A stretch of DNA of 16,290 bases. Origin: an uncultured Mycoplasmatota bacterium. GTDB lineage: Bacteria; Bacillota_I; Bacilli_A; RF39; UBA660. The notes below the pieces were generated by a model, which made no database searches, was not told where the DNA came from, and worked only from the letters and a program-made list of their open reading frames with translations. Each line of letters opens with the position of its first letter. The first letter of the stretch is position 1. Location of the stretch: positions 1 to 16,290 of the forward strand of contig CAOJKG010000014.1 in the NCBI GenBank assembly GCA_948437815.1. The letters are read 5' to 3'. Positions 1-7,304 of this stretch are shown one piece after another. Made by a program: the position numbers and the translations under genes.

Positions 1-839
1 AGGTAATTCCAGCAAGATTAATTGGTAGCAAAGAAGAAACAAATGCAGTTATTGAGCTTTTATTATTAAAAGATTTAGGAGATAACAAGTGGGAATGTTT
101 ATCAAGACCTGCCAAGCGCTTAAAAATTGGCACAATAATCAATTTTAGCGGCAAATTAAAGGCCAAAGTAACTGAAAAGTTAGACGAAGGCATAGTTAGA
201 GTAGATTTAATCTATAATGGCATTTTAATGGAAATATTAGACGAATTAGGAGAAATGCCTCTTCCTCCTTATATTCATGAAAAACTAAATGAAAAAGATC
301 GTTACCAAACAGTTTATGCTAAAATACCAGGTAGTGCAGCAGCTCCTACAGCAGGGCTACATTTTACGGATGAATTATTAGAAAAAATTAAAGAAAAAGA
401 AATTGAAGTATTATTTGTCACATTGCATGTAGGCTTAGGAACATTTAGACCAGTTGAAGTAGAGAATGTTTTAGAACATCATATGCACAGTGAATATTAT
501 GAAATGGACGAAAAAACAGCAGAACTTTTAAATCTAGCAAAAAAAGAGAATAGACGAATTATTGCAGTTGGTACAACTTCCACAAGAGTTTTAGAAACTA
601 TCGCTCATAAATTTAATGAATTTAAAGCATGCACTGGGAATACTGATATTTTTATTTATCCAGGATTTAAATTTAAAGCCATCAATGGTTTAATTACTAA
701 TTTTCATTTACCAAAATCAACATTATTAATGTTAGTTAGCGCTTTATCAAGTAGAGATAAAATTTTAAATGCTTATAATGAAGCTATAAAAATGGACTAT
801 CGTTTCTTTTCATTTGGTGATGCAATGTTTATAAAATAG
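1..839 (+). CDS. queA: QueA, S-adenosylmethionine:tRNA ribosyltransferase-isomerase (5' partial)
   Basis: QueA moves the ribosyl part of S-adenosylmethionine onto preQ1 in tRNA, forming epoxyqueuosine at the wobble position of GUN anticodons. The reading frame is open from base 3 at the left edge to the TAG at 837-839, giving 278 visible residues. The family is usually about 340 residues, so roughly 60 N-terminal residues lie outside the window. Family motifs seen are VIPARLIGSKEE at the edge, KIPGSAAAPTAGLHFT near base 330, HVGLGTFRPVEVE near 425, GTTSTRVLET near 570, and YPGFKFKAINGLITNFHLPK near 655. The ATG at 228 is internal and should not be used as a start, because the upstream codons encode conserved QueA sequence. 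A terminator follows directly. Whether tgt or ruvB lies upstream cannot be seen. Confidence 0.97.
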   Translation, partial: VIPARLIGSKEETNAVIELLLLKDLGDNKWECLSRPAKRLKIGTIINFSGKLKAKVTEKLDEGIVRVDLIYNGILMEILDELGEMPLPPYIHEKLNEKDRYQTVYAKIPGSAAAPTAGLHFTDELLEKIKEKEIEVLFVTLHVGLGTFRPVEVENVLEHHMHSEYYEMDEKTAELLNLAKKENRRIIAVGTTSTRVLETIAHKFNEFKACTGNTDIFIYPGFKFKAINGLITNFHLPKSTLLMLVSALSSRDKILNAYNEAIKMDYRFFSFGDAMFIK

Positions 840-841
840 AG

Positions 842-870
842 AAAAAAGATGTCAAACGCATCTTTTTCTT
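842..870 (+). terminator. Intrinsic terminator after queA
   Basis: A 9-bp stem, AAAAAGATG (843-851) with CATCTTTTT (859-867), encloses a 7-nt loop. The 3' arm runs into a T-rich tail. It begins three bases after the queA stop codon. Confidence 0.85.
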
Positions 871-871
871 A

Positions 872-900
872 TTGTTAAAAACAAATATTTTAGGTATACT
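872..900 (+). promoter_or_regulatory. SigA-type promoter for the 57-residue membrane peptide gene
   Basis: The -35 box TTGTTA (872-877) and -10 box TATACT (895-900) are separated by 17 bp. The expected start point near 907 lies just upstream of the AGGTGAGAG ribosome binding site at 910-918. This promoter is the best evidence that the short reading frame downstream is expressed. Confidence 0.7.
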
Positions 901-921
901 ATTTATAGTAGGTGAGAGAAT

Positions 922-1095
922 ATGAATTTAAAATATTATGAAAAGATTACTATTTCAATTATTGTTTTTTTAGGAGTAGTTATAGCTACAGCTTATATAA
1001 TAGGTTTATATAATAATAGAGTAAAAGCAAATAAAAATCAAAATAGTAATAATAATCATGGTAATATAATTTTAGAAAACATTAATTTATTTTAA
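922..1095 (+). CDS. Small single-pass membrane protein, 57 residues, unknown function
   Basis: I do not recognise this protein. Residues 1-9 are short and charged (KYYEK). Residues 10-30 form one hydrophobic span (about ISIIVFLGVVIATAYIIGLY). A short basic segment follows (NNRVKANK), and the tail is asparagine-rich. By the positive-inside rule the basic segment would tend to stay in the cytoplasm, but orientation is uncertain. Expression is supported by an AGGTGAGAG ribosome binding site 7 bases before the ATG, a good promoter at 872-900 and an upstream terminator. The last 14 bases overlap the 3' end of the convergent yigZ-like gene. It could also be a spurious frame, but the promoter and ribosome binding site make it likely real. 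Confidence 0.6.
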   Translation: MNLKYYEKITISIIVFLGVVIATAYIIGLYNNRVKANKNQNSNNNHGNIILENINLF

Positions 1096-1435
1096 TGCAT
1101 TCTTTGGCAGTATTACTATAAGCGCGAAGTAAGCCTCCAGCTCCAAGTTTAATACCACCAAAGTAACGAACTATAACAATGAGAATATAATTCAAATCAT
1201 TTCTATCAATTATATTTAAAATAGGCATACCCGCTGTTCCTGATGGTTCTTTATCATCAGATTTTTTTATTTGACCATTTATTTTATAAGCATAAGGAAA
1301 ATGTTTAGCTTTTTTATGTTCTTTTTTTAAATTTTCCAAGATAGTTTCTATTTCCTCTATTGATTCAACTTGATAACAATAGCCTATAAATTTAGACTTC
1401 TTAATTTCCAAAGCATATTCATTTAATAATTTCAT
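1082..1435 (-). CDS. YigZ/IMPACT (UPF0029) family protein, single-domain form
   Basis: This family includes bacterial YigZ and eukaryotic IMPACT, which regulates translation through GCN1; the bacterial role is poorly defined. The conserved UPF0029 core is clear: KHFPYAYKI, SDDKEPSGTAGMPILNII and VIVRYFGGIKLGAGGLLRAY, ending a few residues later at AKECIKIN. Typical YigZ proteins have about 200 residues and a second ferredoxin-like domain (DUF1949). Here only about 117 residues are present and the second domain is missing. I choose the ATG at 1433-1435 because an AGGTG sits 6 bases upstream. The GTG at 1442-1444, which would add three residues, overlaps that site. The gene is divergent from uvrC and overlaps the 57-residue gene by 14 bases tail to tail. 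The family call is secure; the truncation is as read. Confidence 0.9.
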   Translation of the reverse strand: MKLLNEYALEIKKSKFIGYCYQVESIEEIETILENLKKEHKKAKHFPYAYKINGQIKKSDDKEPSGTAGMPILNIIDRNDLNYILIVIVRYFGGIKLGAGGLLRAYSNTAKECIKIN

Positions 1436-1460
1436 TTTAAACACCTATACTAATTATATC

Positions 1461-1488
1461 TTAAAATTTATTAAATTTGTAGTATAAT
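1461..1488 (+). promoter_or_regulatory. Probable uvrC promoter in the divergent yigZ-uvrC spacer
   Basis: A perfect -10 box TATAAT at 1483-1488 lies just upstream of the uvrC ribosome binding site. The best -35 candidate is the weak TTAAAA at 1461-1466 (16-bp spacing). The minus strand of the same spacer offers TATAAT (complement of 1453-1458) and TATACT (complement of 1481-1486) as -10 candidates for yigZ. The two promoters therefore probably overlap. Confidence 0.5.
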
Positions 1489-1505
1489 ATTATTAGGTGA
1501 TTATA

Positions 1506-3305
1506 ATGTTTAAAGAAAAACTAAAATTAATTCCTCATTTACCAGGCTCTTATCAAATGAAAAACAGCGAAGGATCAATTATATATGTCGGAAAAGCTAA
1601 AGATTTAAACAAAAGAGTAAATTCTTATTTTAATAGACCTCATACAGGAAAGACCGAAAAAATGGTAAGTGAAATTGCTGATTTTGAATATATAGTCGCA
1701 GGTAGTGAATTAGAAGCATTTTTATTAGAATTTAACTTAATTAAGCATTATGATCCTAAATACAATATTCTTTTAAAAGATGATAAAAGCTACCCGTATA
1801 TTGAATATATTAGTAAACCATACCCAAGGCTTCAGGTATCCAGATATTTAAATATTAAAAGGAAAGACAAAAAAATGCTATTTGGACCATATCCCAACGC
1901 CTATGCAGCAAGACGAATAGTATCTTTAATAAATAGGTTATATCCTTTAAAAAAATGTGATAGTATGCCTAAGAAAGTATGTTTATATTATCATATTGGT
2001 GAATGTCTAGGATATTGTGAGCACAAAGTTGATAATGAAAAACTAAAAAAAATGGAAGAAGAGATTATAAGTTTTTTAAGAGGAAATGGTGATATTCTAA
2101 AAAATAAGATATTAGAGAAAATAGAATTACACAGCAAAGAATTAAATTTTGAAATGGCATTAGAATTAAAAAAAGAATTAGATTATATTAGTATTGTTTT
2201 AGACAAACAAAAGATGGAACTACATGATTATACTAATCGTGATATTATAGGTTATTTCTTTGATAAAGGATATTTAAGTATTCAAATATTATTTTTAAGA
2301 AATGGGCGAATGGTCGGAGGACATACTGATATATTTCCAATCGTTAGCGAATTAGAAGATGAGTTAGATTATTATATTATGAATTTTTATAATAGACATG
2401 AAGTGCCAAAAGAAATTTTGTGTTCGAGTAACATAAACCAAGAAATACTAAGTGAAATAGTTAAAACTAGTTTTATTGTACCTCAAAAAGGCAAAAAGAA
2501 GAAACTTTTAGAAATGGCTAGTACTAACGCTAAAATAAATTTAGAAAACGAATTAGAAATAATTGAAAACGATGAAAAAAGAACAGAGCAAGCAAATAAT
2601 GATTTAAGAGAATTATTAAGTCTAAAAAAATTAGATCGTATTGATTTATTTGACAATTCCAATCTTTTTGGAGAATTCACGGTAAGTTGTATGGTTGTTT
2701 TTAAAAATGGCAAACCAGCTAAGAAAGAATATCGCAAATACAAAATAAGTTTAGATAAAAATGATGATTATCATACTATGGAAGAAGTTATATATCGTAG
2801 ATATTATCGTGCTTTAATAGATAAAACAGAGTTACCAGATTTAATTGTAGTTGATGGAGGAATCAATCAAATAAATGCCTGCTTAAACATGTTAAACGAG
2901 CTAAATTTAAAAATTAAAGTATGTGGTTTAAGAAAAAATGATAAACATAGAACTAATGATTTAATTGATAGTGATGGTTATAGAGTAATAGAATTAGAAA
3001 GAACAAGTCCAGTATTTCATTATTTAACAAGAATGCAAGATGAAGTTCATAGATATACTATAAGTTATCATAGGCAAATAAGAAGCAAAGGGGCTATATC
3101 AAGTGTTTTAGATAATATTGAAGGGATAGGAGCTAAAAGAAAAAAGGAATTAATTAAAGCTTTTGGCAGTGTAAGCAAAATCAGAAATGCTAGTTTAGAA
3201 GAAATAACAAAAATACTACCCGAAACAATTGCTATAAATTTAAAAGAATATCTTAATAATTTAAAAGAAGAAAAAAGTACAACTAAATTTGACACCAATA
3301 ATTAA
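1506..3305 (+). CDS. uvrC: UvrC, excinuclease ABC subunit C
   Basis: UvrC makes both incisions in nucleotide excision repair after UvrA/UvrB find a lesion. The 599 residues carry all expected parts. The GIY-YIG nuclease is N-terminal (PGSYQMKN near 13-20, YVGKAKDLNKR at 27-37, SELEAFLLE near 67-75). Four cysteines at 151, 159, 167 and 171 match the spacing of the UvrC iron-sulfur cluster. A UVR UvrB-binding helix pair lies near 196-232. The RNase H-like nuclease has FDNS near 380, VVDGG near 445 and DEVHR near 515, the expected acidic and His catalytic sites. A C-terminal helix-hairpin-helix (IEGIGAKRKKELI) lies near 540-575. The ATG at 1506 is preferred: AGGTG at 1495-1499 is 6 bases upstream, whereas the GTG at 1497 lies inside that binding site. 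Confidence 0.97.
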   Translation: MFKEKLKLIPHLPGSYQMKNSEGSIIYVGKAKDLNKRVNSYFNRPHTGKTEKMVSEIADFEYIVAGSELEAFLLEFNLIKHYDPKYNILLKDDKSYPYIEYISKPYPRLQVSRYLNIKRKDKKMLFGPYPNAYAARRIVSLINRLYPLKKCDSMPKKVCLYYHIGECLGYCEHKVDNEKLKKMEEEIISFLRGNGDILKNKILEKIELHSKELNFEMALELKKELDYISIVLDKQKMELHDYTNRDIIGYFFDKGYLSIQILFLRNGRMVGGHTDIFPIVSELEDELDYYIMNFYNRHEVPKEILCSSNINQEILSEIVKTSFIVPQKGKKKKLLEMASTNAKINLENELEIIENDEKRTEQANNDLRELLSLKKLDRIDLFDNSNLFGEFTVSCMVVFKNGKPAKKEYRKYKISLDKNDDYHTMEEVIYRRYYRALIDKTELPDLIVVDGGINQINACLNMLNELNLKIKVCGLRKNDKHRTNDLIDSDGYRVIELERTSPVFHYLTRMQDEVHRYTISYHRQIRSKGAISSVLDNIEGIGAKRKKELIKAFGSVSKIRNASLEEITKILPETIAINLKEYLNNLKEEKSTTKFDTNN

Positions 3306-3340
3306 GTTAAAAATTTTCAATTTAATAAAATAAAATACTC

Positions 3341-3368
3341 AAAAAAGAATATATTTTCTTCTTTTTTT
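3341..3368 (+). terminator. Possible weak terminator after uvrC
   Basis: AAAAAAGAA (3341-3349) can pair with TTCTTTTTT (3359-3367) across a 9-nt loop, and a short T run follows. The stem is almost all A-T, so it is weak. It sits between the uvrC stop and the next ribosome binding site. Confidence 0.45.
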
Positions 3369-3394
3369 ATGCTAAAATTTAAAAAGGTGGTAAA

Positions 3395-4534
3395 ATGGAA
3401 AAATTAATTGAGATAAACATAGACCCTGATATAATTGTCTCTAATAAAATATCAAATATTAGAAATCCTGAATATATATATATTCCCATTATGCCAAATA
3501 GTAAATTACTTATAAACAAAAGTAAAAAAGTTAAAATAGGAACGCCTCTTTTAAGTACTCAAAATATAATAATAACATCTCCAATATCAGGAGAAATAAA
3601 TTGTATTAAAAAAATAACAACAATTGATGGTGAGATGGATTCCATAGAAACTAAAAACGATTATGAAGAAGCTACAATCAAAGAGACAAAAATGAAGAAA
3701 AACATATTAAATATAAAAAAAGAAGTATTAGATAAAGCGTTATCACTTTTTGAAATAAACTTAGATGGTAGTAGAGATTTAGTTTTAAATTGTATTGATG
3801 ATGAACCTTATGTTTTAACAGAGAGCTTTTATTTAATGCTTGAATATTCTAATTTTTTAGAAGTATTAGATAAATTATCTGATATATACAAACTGCAAGT
3901 ATCAATCGCAGTTAAAGCTTCTAGCAATTTTAGTATAAATGAATTAATGAATTACTTAGGAATGTATCCAAACATTAAGTTAGAAATATTGCCTAATCTA
4001 TATTTAATTGGAAAAGATAGATTTTTATTAAAGCACTTAAACAAAGATAATAACGAAACCACGGTGATAAAAGCCAGCAAATTTTATCATTTAAGCAACT
4101 TTTTAAAAAAAGGGCGTCTAAAGTCTGATAAATTAATTACAATTAGTGGAAACAATATTAATAAACCTTGTGTAGTAAAAACAAAGATAGGAATATCTCT
4201 AACCGATGTTTTAAAAGTAATTAAAACAAAAAGTGATAATTCAATTTATATAGCAAATGGTTTAATGGGAGGTCAAGAAATAACACCAAAAGATTTCATT
4301 ATTACAGAAGAAATAAATAGCATCTTAGTTATGGAAGAAAAAACGCAAATAGAAAAAGAAGGAAAGTGTATAAATTGTGGGGCATGTATCGATATATGCC
4401 CTGTGGGAATAAATCCTCTTCTACTAAAAAATAAATATAAGCAAAAAGAAGAATGTTTAAAATGCGGTTTATGTTCTTATATTTGTCCTGTGTACATAAA
4501 CTTTAATAATCAAAAAGGAGATAAAAATGATTAA
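3395..4534 (+). CDS. RnfC-like iron-sulfur protein (reduced, lacks the glycine-rich flavin/NADH motif)
   Basis: RnfC is the peripheral subunit of the Rnf ion-pumping ferredoxin:NAD oxidoreductase; the soluble cobalamin reductase PduS is related. Seen here: an N-terminal barrel-sandwich-like region (residues 30-80, with TSPISGEI), the conserved-like stretch LVLNCIDDEPYVLTES (129-144, matching the family pattern NGAECEPYLTAD), an SLBB-like region with NGLMGGQEI (near 287-295), and two C-terminal 4Fe-4S motifs. The cluster ligands are Cys325/328/331/335 and Cys354/357/360/364. At 379 residues it is shorter than typical RnfC. The GGAGFPT-type loop that normally precedes the NGAECEPY segment is not visible, so flavin and NADH binding are doubtful. 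Ribosome binding site AAGGTGG lies 4 bases before the ATG. The gene overlaps the RnfD-like gene by 8 bases. Family membership is likely; function as a standard Rnf subunit is not. Confidence 0.8.
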   Translation: MEKLIEINIDPDIIVSNKISNIRNPEYIYIPIMPNSKLLINKSKKVKIGTPLLSTQNIIITSPISGEINCIKKITTIDGEMDSIETKNDYEEATIKETKMKKNILNIKKEVLDKALSLFEINLDGSRDLVLNCIDDEPYVLTESFYLMLEYSNFLEVLDKLSDIYKLQVSIAVKASSNFSINELMNYLGMYPNIKLEILPNLYLIGKDRFLLKHLNKDNNETTVIKASKFYHLSNFLKKGRLKSDKLITISGNNINKPCVVKTKIGISLTDVLKVIKTKSDNSIYIANGLMGGQEITPKDFIITEEINSILVMEEKTQIEKEGKCINCGACIDICPVGINPLLLKNKYKQKEECLKCGLCSYICPVYINFNNQKGDKND

Positions 4535-5414
4535 AATTCCTATGTTACATAATAATAGTGACAAAACAGATTTAATAAACAAATATTATTTAGCACTTAT
4601 ACCATTAATACTATTTAGTATTTATAAAAATGGGATCTTATTATTTAATAATAATTTAATAAGTTTCTCTAAAGTTTTAATTCCTATTTATTTTTATGGA
4701 ATAAGTATTCTTGTTGGTTTTTTAGTTTCTAAAATTTTAAGAGATGATATCAAGGAGAATATTTTAATATGTTTAATTATAAGCGGCACTATATCAATTA
4801 ATACAAACATTTTGTTTTATCCAATAGTATTATTTACAAGTTTGTTTATTGGCAAAATTATAGTAAATAAGACCAAGATAAAATTCAATGTAGAAAGCTT
4901 TGTTAGACTAATACTTATTTTAGCTTTATTACTAAATGCCTATTCTTATTTAAATATTGGGGAGAAGTTAAATAAATTCAATTATAGCTTTTTAGATATA
5001 TTTATTGGCTTTGGACCTGGTGGTATTGCAACAACAAGTGCACTTATTACAATTATCGGTTTAATAATACTTTCTAGTTGTCGATATTATAAAAAAGCTA
5101 TTGCTATTTCTTCGAGTTCAGCATTTATAGTTGCTAATATAATAATATTTTTAATAACAAAGAACCATGATTATTTAAATATATTATTAAGTGGAATAAA
5201 TTATTTTAGTTTTGTATTTATCGCTCCCGAGTTATATATAACACCAAATTCAAAAGAGGGAATGATCGCATATGGAGCAATAATAGGAATATTAAGTTGT
5301 TTCATAAGTTATTTAGGCTTAAGATATGAAGCAAGCTATATAAGTATTTTATTTATAAGCATGTTTATTCCAGTAATAAATAAAATTAACAATAAAAAAT
5401 ATTTAAAAAATTAA
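4527..5414 (+). CDS. RnfD/NqrB-like integral membrane protein (no obvious covalent-FMN motif)
   Basis: RnfD is a membrane subunit of the Rnf complex that normally carries an FMN bound through a threonine. This 295-residue protein is strongly hydrophobic, with about nine or ten predicted spans. It shares the RnfD signature region: FGPGGIATTSALITIIGLII (about 161-180) matches the family pattern PGSIGETSALAILIG. Near the C-terminus, FIAPELYITPNSKEGMIAYG matches the family pattern MATDPVTSPVTPKG. The usual GATP attachment motif, expected about 20-30 residues before the PGSIGETS-like segment, is absent, and the Asp of the ATDP motif is not kept. AAAGGAG lies 6 bases before the ATG, and the start overlaps the RnfC-like gene by 8 bases, so the two are probably co-translated. 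No rnfA, B, E or G gene is adjacent. Family call is good; activity unknown. Confidence 0.78.
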   Translation: MIKIPMLHNNSDKTDLINKYYLALIPLILFSIYKNGILLFNNNLISFSKVLIPIYFYGISILVGFLVSKILRDDIKENILICLIISGTISINTNILFYPIVLFTSLFIGKIIVNKTKIKFNVESFVRLILILALLLNAYSYLNIGEKLNKFNYSFLDIFIGFGPGGIATTSALITIIGLIILSSCRYYKKAIAISSSSAFIVANIIIFLITKNHDYLNILLSGINYFSFVFIAPELYITPNSKEGMIAYGAIIGILSCFISYLGLRYEASYISILFISMFIPVINKINNKKYLKN

Positions 5415-5421
5415 ATTATGA

Positions 5422-5450
5422 TTTACAAATAGAATTTTATATGATATATT
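5422..5450 (+). promoter_or_regulatory. SigA-type promoter for the surface protein-sortase operon
   Basis: The -35 box TTTACA (5422-5427) and -10 box TATATT (5445-5450) have 17-bp spacing. Transcription should start near 5457, only a few bases before the 5' arm of the leader hairpin. The upstream rnfD-like gene ends at 5414, so this unit has its own promoter. Confidence 0.7.
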
Positions 5451-5456
5451 ATTAAG

Positions 5457-5537
5457 CATTCACTCGTATAAATTTATTGTCCCATCACTAATCAAGGAAT
5501 TTATGCGAGTTTTTATCTGCCTAGAAGGGACAATATG
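5457..5537 (+). promoter_or_regulatory. Structured 5' leader with predicted pseudoknot sequestering the ribosome binding site
   Basis: Stem 1 pairs 5462-5474 (ACTCGTATAAATT) with 5498-5510 (AATTTATGCGAGT): 13 bp with one G-U pair. The loop is 23 nt and five T residues follow. The loop contains TTGTCCC (5477-5483), which is perfectly complementary to GGGACAA (5527-5533). That second segment includes the GGGA ribosome binding site just before the ATG at 5535. Both helices together form an H-type pseudoknot that would hide the translation start. Stem 1 alone, with its T run, could act as a weak terminator. The layout resembles a translational riboswitch or protein-binding leader, but I do not recognise a known class. 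The pairing is seen in sequence; the regulatory role is inferred. Confidence 0.55.
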
Positions 5538-7304
5538 AAAAAAATAATAAAAACAATAATACTTATTGCTAGCTTTTTATTAATTTCAAAAAATGCCTAT
5601 GCAGCAAGTGTTATCATTGAAAATGAAACAGAAGATGTAAAAATACATATTAAAACTAATAGTATTGAAGAAACAAGAAGTATCCAACATATTAGAGATG
5701 AGGAAACAAAGGAATATCTATATAATATTTCTTTACAAGAGATAGATCCGTTCTATGGTTATGACACTTATGATTATTATTATGGAATGAACTCTTTAGA
5801 AGAGAAATTAAAAAATAAAATCGCACTAATTGTTTATTATGGCTATGGTTATCAAGATAGGACTGATATAAAATGGTACAATATCACTCAGTATTTAATA
5901 TGGGAAGAAATTGTAAAAAATGAAAACGGCCAAATATACTTTGAAGATACAAATAATAGCAAAATAAGGATCTATGAAAAAGAAATAGAATTAATTAAAG
6001 AAGATATCAAGAATTTTGAAAGAAATCCATCATTTTTAGAAGTAGGCGAATTAAAAGACTCATATAATTTAAAATTAACTGATAAATTAATATTTGAAGA
6101 TACTAATAACAAATTAAAAGATTTTGATATTATTAATGATAGTAATGCAATAGATTACGAAGTGAAAAATAACAAATTAACTATAAAGCCTATAGAACCA
6201 AATATAATAAATATAATATTTCATAGAAAAACAGAAAATTTAGAGACTATGAAAATTTACATTAATTCTTTATCTCATAATTTAATAAGCAGAGGAAAAA
6301 TTAATACTAATAACCTAGTATTGACAATAAATATAAAAGAACCAGAAGTTATATTAAAAGGTATGTCTCCAGAACTAAACAAATTTCCACTTACAGATAA
6401 TGAATACAAAATTTATTCTGAAGAAGGAATAGAACTTTACTCTAACATAAAACTTAATAAAGAAGGAATAAGTGAAAAAATTAATTTATTTCCAGGAAAA
6501 TATTACTTAGAGCAAGCCAAGACTTCTTATGGTTACAAACTAAATCAAGAAAGAATATATTTTAATATAAATAAAGAAGATATAACTTTAGATATCAAAA
6601 ACGAATTAGAAACCAAAAAAGTTTCAATTGAATATCAATTAATAAAAAATAATAGTGACATAGCATTAAATTCCAACATTAAACTAAATATATATGATGA
6701 GGCTAATAATTTTATAAAAGAAATTACCACAGACAATAATGGTAAGGTATCAATTGATCTTATTTTTGGAAAATATAAAATATATAAAAGTACGCAAAAC
6801 AGAGACATTAAAGAATTAGCCAATATAGACGTCAATGAGAATTTTAATGAAAATAAGGCAATTATAATCAAAGAAGAGTTATTAGAAAATAATTCAGATA
6901 ATGAAAGTAATATAAAAAAAGGAACAATAATTATTAATAAAATAGATTACATAAGTAATAAGCCATTATCAGGAATAAAGTATGCTTTATATAATAAAGA
7001 TAGAGAGTTAATAAAAGAATCTATAACTGATTTAGATGGTAAAATAATATTTAAAGATTTAGAAACAGGAATATATTATATTAAAGAGATATTAAATGAT
7101 GGCGATTACAAAAGAGAAGAAGAAATTGAAATTGAAGTCAAAGAAAATATAGACACGATAATAACTTCTAATAACCGTACTGAAATAGATGTACCAAATA
7201 CATTCAGTAGAAATAATAGTATATATATTTTATTATATATTATAATAGGATCAATTTATTTTAAAAATGCTAAATTTTATAAAAAGAAAAAACATTTTAG
7301 TTAG
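5535..7304 (+). CDS. Secreted cell-wall-anchored surface protein, thioester-like domain plus CnaB/SpaA-like domains
   Basis: This 589-residue protein is a probable sortase-anchored adhesin or pilin-like protein. A signal peptide spans residues 1 to about 23 (basic start, hydrophobic core, cleavage near AYA). Residues 25 to about 160 resemble a Gram-positive thioester domain with the hallmark TQYLIW (118-123). The protein contains no cysteine at all, so the Cys-Gln thioester cannot form. Two middle segments (about 270-355, with GKYYLEQAKTSYGY, and 358-450) look like beta-sandwich repeats. A clearer CnaB/SpaA-like domain covers about 463-548, with Lys469, Glu518 and Asn546/547 placed for an isopeptide bond. 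The C-terminus has VPNTF (553-557), a hydrophobic span and a KKKK tail: a variant sorting signal with Phe instead of Gly. The sortase gene overlaps the 3' end by 38 bases. Expression likely depends on the structured leader. Confidence 0.78.
   Translation: MKKIIKTIILIASFLLISKNAYAASVIIENETEDVKIHIKTNSIEETRSIQHIRDEETKEYLYNISLQEIDPFYGYDTYDYYYGMNSLEEKLKNKIALIVYYGYGYQDRTDIKWYNITQYLIWEEIVKNENGQIYFEDTNNSKIRIYEKEIELIKEDIKNFERNPSFLEVGELKDSYNLKLTDKLIFEDTNNKLKDFDIINDSNAIDYEVKNNKLTIKPIEPNIINIIFHRKTENLETMKIYINSLSHNLISRGKINTNNLVLTINIKEPEVILKGMSPELNKFPLTDNEYKIYSEEGIELYSNIKLNKEGISEKINLFPGKYYLEQAKTSYGYKLNQERIYFNINKEDITLDIKNELETKKVSIEYQLIKNNSDIALNSNIKLNIYDEANNFIKEITTDNNGKVSIDLIFGKYKIYKSTQNRDIKELANIDVNENFNENKAIIIKEELLENNSDNESNIKKGTIIINKIDYISNKPLSGIKYALYNKDRELIKESITDLDGKIIFKDLETGIYYIKEILNDGDYKREEEIEIEVKENIDTIITSNNRTEIDVPNTFSRNNSIYILLYIIIGSIYFKNAKFYKKKKHFS

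Noticed and set aside
228..839. QueA as a complete 203-residue gene starting at the ATG at 228
   Set aside because: The same frame is open to the window edge and its upstream codons encode conserved QueA sequence, so the gene is a 5' partial.
2483..3298. Minus-strand frames opposite uvrC
   Set aside because: They are shadows of a clearly coding plus-strand gene and show no family similarity.
5479..5531. Inverted GTCCC/GGGAC repeats as an invertible promoter switch for the surface protein
   Set aside because: The repeats are only 7 bp at most, the promoter lies outside them and no recombinase gene is nearby. RNA pairing explains them better.
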